A DNA stretch of 64,000 nucleotides from Anastrepha obliqua (Eukaryota; Arthropoda; Insecta; Diptera; Tephritidae), in NCBI RefSeq assembly GCF_027943255.1, contig NC_072895.1, positions 74,092,001 to 74,156,000 of the forward strand, in the 5' to 3' direction. Below are positions 54,729 to 64,000 of the stretch, in pieces. Both the position numbers and the translations under genes were made by a program. Positions within the stretch are counted from its first letter, which is position 1, and the number at the start of each line of letters is the position of its first letter. The notes below the pieces were generated by a model. The model saw nothing but the letters and a program-made list of their open reading frames with translations. It did not search any database and was not told the DNA's origin.

Positions 54729-55723
54729 TCTGGAAATATAATCATGCAGGGCTGAACTAATCCAAACATTTGTATATTAAGAATAACAAAAGATAAACAT
54801 ATTGTAAGAAAAACAAGAGATAAACAGCAAATAAAGAAACTAATATACAAGTCGTATACCTGAAACAGTAAGGAGGTATAAGTATAAATACGACTGTCAA
54901 ATGTGTTGGCAGTCAGTCCAGTACTATTAACATAGTGTTAAGAACTACCAAAATTAAATTCATAAAAATAAATTTTTATATTTTTCCAAAGACAAGCAAG
55001 GCTTTAACTATCAACCAAGACTTTAACTAACTTGGTATATGTATTGCTTCCTTCCTCATTTCGATCCGATATAAATATTATGGGGATTGGATAATAATTT
55101 TGCCCACATTTCAGATGTTAAGATCAAATTTCCGAACGACCATCGTCCCATTGTCAAGAAGTTTGTTTGATTCCAAAAACTAACAGCCAACGGTAATAAA
55201 ATTTACTAATATATTTTGCCAGTTATTTTGTTAATAGCGCTCCCTTTCTTACCTTTACTTTTCTAGACTAGTTCGCGTAAAAATCTTAAAATATTTCATA
55301 ACATTTCACTTTATAATTTGAGCAACAATTTTAAATTCCCTTCTCTTTTCCAGCAAAACACTCGGCTTCGGGCCACGTGCAGAAAAATTTCAACACATGC
55401 ATTTTAAATACATTTGCATATCATACAAAATACAAACGAAGCAACAAAAACGAAAGTGATATACAAGTATGTATGCATGTTTGAGGAATTTACAATATAA
55501 ATTAAAAATTTTGTTGTCTTTTCAAGTTGACAAATTAAAAAATAATTTTGTTTCGCTATATTACAGCAACATTTTACTGCAATTTACATACAAATTAATA
55601 TAAGCCGACGCCCGGGAAATACTTACATAAAGAAGGAAGGATTATTTACAAGCAACAACAAAGTTACATACTTGTAGATATACATATACGTATATATTTA
55701 CATATAAATTAGCAAAGTGAAAA
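54729..55723 (+). other. Upstream region and probable 5' UTR of torso
   Basis: AT-rich sequence with no coding similarity. It contains the candidate core promoter at 54883-54918. Confidence 0.4.
54883..54918 (+). promoter_or_regulatory. Candidate TATA plus initiator core promoter
   Basis: TATAAATA at 54883-54890 and an initiator TCAGTC at 54913-54918; the initiator A lies 32 bp after the first T, the normal spacing in flies. It sits about 810 bp before the torso ATG and could be its promoter. It could equally be a remnant of an LTR, where the same arrangement is common. Confidence 0.4.
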
Positions 55724-58700
55724 ATGTTGATATTTATGCTGCGATACTTTTTTGTTTATTGGATTCTGCTGGGTAGCAGCGCCAGCGAAGAGACACTTCT
55801 GCGTGATTTAAATTTGGAAGTGAAAGATTTTCCATTAGCTTCGTGCAAATTACGTTGCATGCATCAATTACAAAGAACTCAATATGGCGGCGAATTGGCG
55901 GAGAGACCTAATAATTGGGTACGTCAGTAATAACAACAAGATACGAAAGTTAAATAGCTTAAAAATTTGCTTACGAACGAAATGTATTTATGTGCACAAA
56001 GAAGCTTTTGTGTCACTAGAAAGACGTAGAATATATACATACATACATACATACATACGTAACGTAGAAGAATATATACATACATAACATACTGTCCTTA
56101 TAATAAAATTATCGCTTACTTCAAAAACAATTCGAGGAAATCGCGCTTAAAGCTCCTCACTAACTGTCGAATATATCGAAAACTATTAATTCCATTGTTG
56201 CATAATTCTCGAAAATTTCCGGAATTTGTAAACAGAACGAAATAAGTTAAATAATTCATTGAGATTTATTTTCTCTTCTACTTCTTAATTGGCGCGATAA
56301 CCGCTTACGCGATTTTGGCCGTGTTTAATAAAGAGCGCCAGTCGTTCCTTTCTCGTGCTAAGCGGCGCCAATTGGACACACCAAGTGAAGCCAAGACCTT
56401 CTCCACCTGATCTTTCTAATGCAGAGGAGGCCTTCCTCTTACCACCAGCTGGTACCGCATCGAATACTTCCAGAGCCGGAGCGTTTGTATCCATTCCGAC
56501 GACATGACCCAGCCAATGTAGCCGCTGAATTTTTATCCGTTGCGCTATGTCTATGTTGTCGTAAAGCTCATACCCACTCATTGGTCAATCGCCTGTGATA
56601 TTCGCCGTTGCCAACGTGCAAAGGTCCAAAAATCTTCCGCAGAATCTTTCTCTCAAACACTCCAAGCGTCGCTTCATCGGATGTTGTCATCGTCCACGCT
56701 TCTGCGCCATACGTTAGGACGGGCATGATGAGAGCCTTGTAGAGTGTTATTTTCGTTCGTCGAGAGAGGACTTAGTCCAACTAGCACTTGTTGGCAAGAG
56801 AGATTCTACGTTGCATTTCGAGGCTTACATTGTTATCGGTGTTAATGTTGGTTCCTAAATACACGAAGTATTTTACAACCTTAAAATCATAATTGTCAAC
56901 AGTGACGTGGGTGCCGATACGCGAGTGCGTACTTCGTTTTGTCCTCGTTCACCACCAAACCCATTCGCTTTGCTTCTTTATCCAGTTTGGAGAAGGCAGA
57001 ACTAACATCGCGGTTCTTAAGGCCGATGATGTCAATATCATCGGCATACTCCAACAATTATAAGCTCTTATAAAAAATTGTGCCTGAGCGTTTAAGTTCT
57101 GCAGCTCGTACGATCCTCCTCAACATCAGGTTAAAGAAGTCACACCACTGACGGTGCTGCTGGTGTTGAGCAACATCATCTTGCATAGTCGTATTAATTC
57201 TGTGGGGATACCAAATTCAGACATCGCGACATACAGGAAACTCCCTTTCGTACTGTCGAATGCAGCTTTGAAGTTGACGAAAATATGGTGTGTGTCGATT
57301 TTCCTTTCATGGGTATTTTCCAAGATTTGGCGTCTTGTGAATATTTGGTCGAGGGTAGACTTTCCAGGTCTAAAGCCACACTGATAAGGTCCAATCAGAT
57401 GGTTGACGGTGGGCTTCAGCCTTTCACACAATACGCTCGCTAGAACCTTATAGGCGATATTTAGAAGACTAATCCCGCGGTAATTAGCACAGATTGCAGG
57501 ATCACCCTTCTTATGGATTGGAAAAAGCATACTTAAATTCCAATCGGCAGGCATGTTTTCATCCGACCATATTTTGCATAGAAGCTGATGCATGCACCCT
57601 ACCAGCTCCTCGCCTGTTTGAATAGCTCAGCCGGCAGTCCGTCGGCGCTCGCGCCTTTGTTGTTCTTTAGCCGCGTTATCGCTTTCTCACCTCGTCTTGG
57701 TTGGGTAGCGGAACGACAATTCGGTCGTCGACGATTGGGGTACCGGGATCTTCACATTCTCTCTGATATGCGCAGTTATCACTGTTTAACAGGTTCGAGA
57801 AGTATTCCATCCATAATTTAAGTATGCTCTGGATGTCAGTCACCAGATCGCCGTCTTTGTTTTTACAGGAAAACTCCCCGGTCTTAAAACCTTCTGTAAG
57901 CCGCCGAACTTTCTGGTAGAATTGGCAGTACTCTCTGAGAGCAGGAGTAAGTGGCGAATCTTCTGGCTGTCTGTTTTTATTGCAGCTTATCGATGTCAAA
58001 CGTACTTTGCTTAGTTAGATGTACGCTTTTTGCTGCAGTGTTCTTAGGTAATGATTCCAGTCGATGTTGGGTCCTCGGATCCGAATGGCGAGTCCCAAAC
58101 CCAGCGTACAACCAGCTATCCTGGAATGCTTTGCCTTCTCACGTTAGCTCACTCACCCAGATGATACTTGAGCTAATCTCGAGAGTTGTGAGCTGCTTGA
58201 ACCATATGCAGAAGAATCGTTCTGGCCACTCCCAAGAGAATGGCGATCAGTAACTTTCCCCACTTGCTTGGCCTTATACATATGGAACCATCCTCCATCC
58301 TATTTTACTACTTCTACTTCGCTTCTCTCAAACTTTAGAACACTTTTCCTAGTCCGATATTTTAATTGTCTTTAGATCCTTTTGAGAATCTCCTTTATCG
58401 ACTAAATCTTATCACTTCACTTAGCACTCGCGAAGTAGTGACTTAAGTCTTTAGAATAAAAAAAAGTCGCACAGGTCTACATATATTAGATGAATATGGG
58501 GCTTGCGGAACAGTATTATCGTAGTTTTTGGTATTGTAATCGAGTACCATGTGAGATATGTGAACCTGGAATGACATCGACTTCTGCTATCTCTCTAATA
58601 TGCACATAAACAATTTGAGTACAACTTTCTGCTTTTTCTCGATGCTTCCTTCATTGACAGAGGCGAATGGACGACTGGAATGAGGTAAATCATCAACTAC

Positions 58701-61700
58701 AAGACAGCTCGCTTTAAACACTTTGTATATTCTTCGTATACTCCTGTAGACTACTGAATATAATTTTAATATGAAATTTTGTTAGAAACACAAAAGTTTG
58801 ACTCTCTTCTTAACTAGATGGCGAAATTCGGAGTACCGTGACATGTAAACAACTGACAAATATACCAACCGTCAGAAATTTAGCGATATCTAAATTTGTT
58901 TAAATGAATAATCCAGAGTACTTTTTAACAGAGACTTTTTTGGCATGCCAACCAACTAACTCCACACTACTTAACGTCAAAATGGTATTGTCCATTAACC
59001 TAAGAGGGAAAATCTTACTTTTTGCTTACTCTTTTCTACGCAATTTACAATATAAACCAATTCACATGTCAAACCAATAAAATGGCTAATTGTTTCATAC
59101 TGCTATACCGGTATAGCAGTATGCACGACTTGTAGCCTCACAGCTACACCTACGTACTAAATCATTGTGGATATATTTTGCATGCGCGCAGATTCGTTTG
59201 CAGTTGTCACTCGATTTTAGCATAAAATCTATAATATTTTCTCCGTTTAATATACCACAAGTTTCGGGAGCATAGCGTGGGCATTGGAACAAGACGTGAT
59301 CAGTGTCTTCTTCCCTATTCGCGCAGATTGGGCAGTTAGGGGAACTGTCAGGGCCGAATCTATGGAGGTATTTCCGAAATACTCCGTGCCCTGAAAGAAA
59401 TTTTGTTAGGTGGAAGTTTGTTTCCCGATTGTTCCTTTCTAACCACGTCGTTAGAATGGGTATTAGCCCATGCGTCCATCTACTTTTCGGTGATCTGCTC
59501 CACCGGTCTTGCAGGTGGGCGATCGAACGACGCCTTTCTTCTAGCCCTGCTATAACGAAGAAAGCATCGTCCGAAATTGTACGGAAGCCGCAGATAGTTC
59601 GCAAAGCGCTTACCCGATAGGCGGCTGTCAGTTGTAAATTCAAATTTTGTTAGGCTTAATTCTAAAGCTAAAGCTGTGAATCTTTCATAGTTCAAATATT
59701 ATATTAAAACACAAAAATCGTATGCTTAGGAGATAGGATGTGCTAAGTCGATTTAAGTAGATTTTCTAAAATTCCACAGATATTTTTTATATAAAATTTG
59801 ATACGCTCAATTACAATAAATCATCTTTTACATCCAGCTATCTTTTTTATACTCTAATATCTCATTCTCTTTTTAGGCCGATCAATATTGCAGTGACTAC
59901 TGCCGTCGCGAAAATGTAACAACTTTGTTGCATTCAGAAAAATATTATCAAATACATATCCCCTACAAGATGATATTAGTCTGTCGAGACGATAAAAGTT
60001 TAACATTTCACATTGTTCATGTACGGAATGATGAAAGTTTAAGTGTTGATATCGAAGACGGTGAAGAAGAGTCAAGTATCACAAAAACGTACGAAGCAAT
60101 AAAAGACAAAAATAGAAGTATCAAATTAGAACGAGAAGATGAAGATCAAAATGTATTTGCAGTGTCAGTAAACATGCAAAATGCAACAGAGCCACAGGTG
60201 GGGACTACAATGGCAAATCCCAACGTTGACACCGGGCAAATGATTCTTCCACCAGAAGCGATTTATATGGTTAAATTGCAGAATGGTACAAATGTTACTG
60301 TTTTTACGGTAGGTGTGGGTGGAATGTGCAGAAGATGGATTTGAAAAAGTTGCCAGTTCATGTTAATAATTTATTGGGATTTAGTTGCAACTTACAAGTG
60401 AATTAAGATGTGTAGTTTTAAGAAGGTAAATTCAATGAATGTCAGCAGGTGTCGCCGATGTGTGTATAATGAATAGCTGAGGACAGTTGAAACTTTTAAA
60501 CCTTTAAAGTGATGTACTTTACATCTTTGTTAGTTATTTAACATAAACTTGTTCAACTTGGAGTTTTCCTGCCAATGTACATGAAATCTGTTTATGTACA
60601 CTTGTACTACAGCACCAAGACCACAAATTAAATGAGAAGTTCGACCAATGGATGTTCACGCGAATTATATTTGTAATGCGACTTTTCCCTTTGAATTATA
60701 CAGTTTATTATGTCTATGACTTCCACCAAAATATATCAAAAATTTGAAATTAAATCCAAAATCGAGTTCTTATATAAATAAAATTTTTCATAAAGAGGCT
60801 CTTCAGATGATAGAAAAATTTCAGTTCGAAAGATGTGCATGAAGTTGCTTAAAAATTGTATCAACAAAGTCAAAAAATCACATTTTTGGAGATACTTACA
60901 ATTTGCTCCAGTTTCCGTAAATTCGAATATATTTCAAAATTTTTGGTGGAAGTTTTAAAATATAAAAAAAATGAATATCAGCACCCCAATATGCATATAC
61001 GAGTATAAAACAAAATGGTAAGAATTGATTTTCGTATGTTTATGTAGAGTAAATATACTGAAATTTTAACGTTAATTCATGGAAAAAAAGGCATATTTTT
61101 ATCATTTTTTTTTGATGACACAGTTAAAATTTATTCGTCGAATCTTTTACTACATAAAACTATAGCATTTGAAGTATATTTTGTGAAATTTTCATCCAAA
61201 AATATTTAAAAATATGGCAATGGCAGAAATTATTCGGACGCATCTCAAAAAAAGTAGTTTTGCGGTGCCCCTCATAACTCGGCGTTAAATCATCTGAAAT
61301 CAAAAAACCAAAGTTATTTCGTTAGATAATCGTTTTCTCCGGGTAACGCCGAGAGGGTTTTTTGAAATTAAAAATTTTTCGATTTTTGGGAACACGTTAA
61401 AGTCAAAAACACGATTTTCGCGTAAAAAATCGGTGAATTAGTTACCGTAAAAACAAAAGTATCAACAAATTCGAAAAAAACTCTTCGGCGTTACCTTGTA
61501 AAACATCTACAGAAAAAATGTTCAAAATTTCAAAAGGATCGGTGCAGTAGTTTCAAAATTATAAGGGGCACCGACTTTGAAAACGTAAGTTGTGGGAAAA
61601 ACGCTTTAACGCTAACGCTAAACGCGATTGAGCCAGGTAGGTAGCAACACTGACATGGCTGTATCTGTGTAAGTTTTGCTCCGATTCATCTAAAATCTTC

Positions 61701-63718
61701 ACAGAATATTCTTGAAAGGTTCTTCATTTAAAAAATCAAATTAAAAAAAATGCAAAAAAACAAATTTAAAAACGTTACGTTCAGATAACAAAAAGCAAAA
61801 ACAAAAGGCAAAAAGCTTTAAAGGTTGTATATCTTGTATCTTAAATTGGAATCATTCCACTGATAGAAAATGAATTAATGCATTTATATACATATTTATA
61901 CATAAGTATTTTCATTAACCGGTCATAAGAGGTAATTTTTACCTCCTTCCAGTCGAATGAAAGCCCCTTCACAATAACTGGACTCCGAAATGCCACCACC
62001 TACACGATTTCTGCTGTGGCAGTGAATGCTAAATATGAGTATTCCATAGTAACGAATGGGCAAAAATTTACAACCTTACAATATGGATATACACCCGGTG
62101 TGGTAAGCGGAATCGGTTTAAAGCGTTTTTTGGCAGATGAAACGAATGAAATGCGCTTAATGGCGGAAATCACCTGGAAACCACCTGAAGGTATGAGTAA
62201 AATTGTTGATTCATAGTCCTAATTTAATTAATATTTTATTAAGATGAGTATTGATATTTTTGTTTGGTTTCGACTACCTTAAGTATTGTAAATATATACA
62301 AGTAGGTATGCATATATAACTCTAAGTTGACGGGCATTCGCTAGTTTCCGGAGATAAAAACAAAAACAAAGAAGTGCTTTTCACGTACTGCATATTTAGT
62401 GAATACTTTTCAAAGACTGCACGTGTCAAGTTATTCTTAACCATAAGATTTTTAAGTAACTTTTTTCTACAATATTTTATTTCATATTTGCCCACAGATA
62501 AAACGTGCCACTACAATATACTCTATTTTGATGAGAATGAAGGATCCGATATGACGCCCATGGAAATACGTAATGTGAGTGTTTTCAATTACTTCATGCA
62601 TATATGCATTTTAATAGAACCTTATGAGTGTGCTTTACTTCTTATTAACAAATATGCAAAGCCCTTAGAAGGATATTGCGTTGTTAGTGAGCGTTTCAGA
62701 TTGTACTACGTTAGTCAATATATTGGAGGACACTCAACTCGAGTACTAGTGCTTACATGAGTAAAATCTTCATATATTTTAATTTTTGTGTAACTTCATT
62801 CATATACCATATTGCAACTTTGTCGTCCTTTGAAAGCAGAATCAATTAAATGCAGCAGAAATAGTTGAAAGGACAACTTATAAATCTTTTGAGATTATCT
62901 CGATATTTAGCACAAGCACAGTCACAAACATAGAATGGATGCATAAGTTTATAACAATTAAGAGCATTATTTTAAATGATTACCCCTGAGAGAGTTTCGT
63001 GAAATTTTTATTAATCTCATCATTTGACTACAACTTTTTTTTTTCAACGCTACTTAAAGTTCGGCTGTAGCATGATTTTTACCCATGATGAAGTTTCTTA
63101 CTGTACACAATCATACTTCGCCAAGGAAAAAATTTCACTTCTTCTGCCTCGCAGGATCTGAAAAACATTAAATACATATATATGTATGTCAAATAATATT
63201 AATAACTCATAACTGCTCTACGGAATATGCCCTTACCTTTAAGTAAGTGGTTTTGAGTTAGAGAGAAAATGTTTAGCCCCTTTTTATTGCCACTTGCAAC
63301 TTGTTGCATTTTCTACTTTTACTTCGCATCACTTACCTGTAGTGCTAATTGATGAAGTTTTCTACTCCAACATAGTCATACAGAATGTTAATGTGCAAAT
63401 AAATACATTTTTTTTTATATATAATGATTTGCTTTAAACTTGTATTTTTGCACAATTTAGTAATTACATTCTCTTATTTTTGTTTTCCGTCTTTCTATGG
63501 GACGCGATGCCTTTTTGTTGTCCCGCGTATTATTTCATGGAAACAGCCACGCCAGTTATACACTTATACTTTGGAGAATTTGACTTTTTCAGCTGTCTAC
63601 AAGGTGGGTATACGCGCGAAGAACACGAACAATTCAAATAAGGAGAGTGAAATGCGGTGGCTCACTATAACGGCGCCATCCTGTGCGGAATGGTACAACT
63701 ACAATTTCAACATTTGCC
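55724..63718 (+). CDS. tor: torso receptor tyrosine kinase, N-terminal exons (gene continues past the window)
   Basis: Exons are 55724-55918, 59877-60308, 61953-62190, 62498-62574 and 63547-63718, all with matching phases and GT/AG ends, giving the first 371 residues. Torso is the receptor for Trunk at the embryonic poles and for PTTH in the prothoracic gland; it signals through Ras/MAPK. The start MLIFMLRYFFVYWILLGSSA is a signal peptide close to that of Drosophila Torso. Cysteines (CKLRCMHQL, CSDYCRRE), N-glycosylation sites (NVT, NAT, NGT) and fibronectin-III-like strands follow. Strong matches are GYTPGV...LKRF, AEITWKPPEG, CHYNILYFDEN, LYTYTLENLTFSAVYKVGIR and APSCAEWYNYNFNIC. The transmembrane helix and kinase lie beyond 64000. 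Exon 5 is placed by the acceptor GGAAACAG at 63539-63546, which preserves alignment to Drosophila. Intron 1 (about 4 kb) contains two retrotransposon fragments. Confidence 0.9.
56035..56062. repeat. (CATA)n microsatellite in torso intron 1
   Basis: Six or so tandem ATAC/CATA units, with a shorter run at about 56077-56092. Confidence 0.85.
56275..58260 (-). mobile_element. RTE-like non-LTR retrotransposon fragment in torso intron 1
   Basis: The minus strand, from about 58000 downward: CQFYQKVRRLTEGFKTGEFS and DLVTDIQSILKLWMEYFSNL (linker), then RT blocks MHQLLCKIWSDENMPADWNL, GDPAICANYRGISLLNIAYK, GPYQCGFRPGKSTLDQIF and THHIFVNFKAAFDS (Asp retained), a lesion near 57126, then EYADDIDIIG with the YADD box intact. 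The post-RT end is KIQRLHWLGHVVGMDTNAP and the 3' AATTAAGAAGTAGAAGAG. Frameshifts separate these pieces, so it is dead. It is antisense to torso and the same family as 12800-13645. The upstream limit is uncertain. Confidence 0.8.
58261..59094. other. Torso intron 1, unassigned
   Basis: AT-rich intronic sequence between two retrotransposon fragments; nothing was recognised. Confidence 0.5.
59095..59695 (-). pseudogene. R1-clade-like retrotransposon ORF2 C-terminus in torso intron 1
   Basis: The minus strand gives LQLTAAYRVSALRTICGF, ISDDAFFVIAGL, then RWTHGLIPILTTWLERNN, FHLTKFLSGHGVFRKYLHRF, and a zinc finger CPICANREEDTDHVLFQC. This is the conserved tail after the RT in R1-type elements. 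The frame is open for 182 residues (59095-59643), but the RT is missing and the upstream part is out of frame (a FTALALELSLTKF stretch). The element is heavily 5'-truncated and antisense to torso. Confidence 0.7.
59096..59123. repeat. Perfect 28-bp palindrome
   Basis: CATACTGCTATACC followed directly by its reverse complement GGTATAGCAGTATG, centred at 59109/59110. It coincides with the 3' boundary of the R1-like fragment. Confidence 0.9.
60309..61952. other. Torso intron 2
   Basis: AT-rich. The part at about 61230-61660 (CGGCGTTAAATCATCTGAAA, GGTAACGCCGAGAGG, GGTGCAGTAGTTTCAAAATT, GGGGCACCGACTTTGAAAAC) has the feel of a dispersed non-coding repeat, with GGCGTTAC and GTAACGCCG in opposite senses. 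No protein is encoded. Confidence 0.4.
62191..62497. other. Torso intron 3
   Basis: AT-rich intron from the GTATGAGT donor to the CCCACAG acceptor; nothing was recognised in it. Confidence 0.7.
62575..63546. other. Torso intron 4
   Basis: Runs from the GTGAGTG donor to the proposed GGAAACAG acceptor. ORFs crossing exon 4 into the intron, or the intron into exon 5, are read-through. No repeat was recognised. Confidence 0.6.
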
Positions 63719-64000
63719 GTAAGTTATGGAAAAAAACACACAAAAAATTTGTTAGGAGCAAAGTAAATGAAGGCTTTAAGGTTATTTTTTGGGGTAAAAA
63801 ACCGCAAGGAATAAGTATTTGAAAAATAAAAAAACTTTTTAAAAATTAAGTTTAACAATTTGTAAAAAAATATATGTAGTATAAAACTTCAGTTCATTCC
63901 CTATAATTCATGTCAAGGATTTTAATTTGAAATATAATATTACATTGTTGTAATAAAACCGAAAATATGGAATTACCATTGAGAATACCAATCTTTAAAT
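63719..64000. other. Start of torso intron 5
   Basis: Begins GTAAGTTATGG after a phase-1 codon base; AT-rich to the window end, with no further exon seen. Confidence 0.7.

Noticed and set aside
62374..62760. 128-residue ORF as a single gene
   Set aside because: Only 62498-62574 is coding (torso exon 4); the rest is read-through into introns 3 and 4.
63424..63822. 132-residue ORF as a single gene
   Set aside because: Only 63547-63718 is coding (torso exon 5); the ends are intron sequence with clear splice sites inside the ORF.

Overview
This is eukaryotic DNA from a higher dipteran, and the best guess is a tephritid-like fruit fly. It is AT-rich. It holds spliced genes with GT/AG introns, one of them an orthologue of the Drosophila receptor tyrosine kinase gene torso. 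The space between genes is packed with Tc1/mariner transposons, non-LTR retrotransposons, a tRNA-derived SINE family, a Helitron and (CATA)n microsatellites. The assignment to fly rests on the torso homology and the repeat style; the species cannot be fixed from the sequence.

Host genes. (1) At 541-2074 (+) a four-exon gene encodes a Myb/SANT-like DNA-binding protein. (2) At 37663-37758 (-) there is a convincing terminal coding exon of an unrecognised small protein, with a possible upstream exon at 37921-37962 and a poly(A) signal at 37278-37283. (3) At 55724-63718 (+) lie the first five coding exons of torso: signal peptide, cysteine-rich start and fibronectin-III-like ectodomain. The transmembrane segment and kinase must lie beyond the right edge. 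Its first intron is about 4 kb and holds two dead non-LTR retrotransposon fragments.

Repeat landscape, left to right. A pair of Tigger-like non-autonomous elements sits at 3809-4411 and 6644-7241. An R2/R4-type retrotransposon tail is at 7.6-8.97 kb. A 121-bp satellite block (12.24-12.74 kb) is followed by an RTE-like reverse transcriptase tail. A complete but inactivated Tc1 element occupies 14479-16117. A CACTG-ended element (17869-19067) carries an intact ORF of unknown function. A long-TIR family has copies at 5.9, 19.9 and 22.4 kb, and the last is split by a non-autonomous Helitron full of minisatellite repeats. Several mariner lineages follow (DD41D-type, maT DD37D, DD34D), with jockey remnants and SINE copies. 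At 48-54.6 kb a full-length LOA-like retrotransposon with two intact ORFs sits inside a mariner copy, with its target-site duplication still visible.

The best leads for something undescribed are the CACTG element and its ORF, the unclassified long-TIR family with its Helitron-filled and empty sites, the apparently intact LOA element with an ATGA-coupled ORF pair, and the small-protein exon at 37.7 kb. I saw no prokaryotic system, CRISPR array or defence island. Much of the rest is AT-rich intergenic or intronic DNA in which I recognise nothing.
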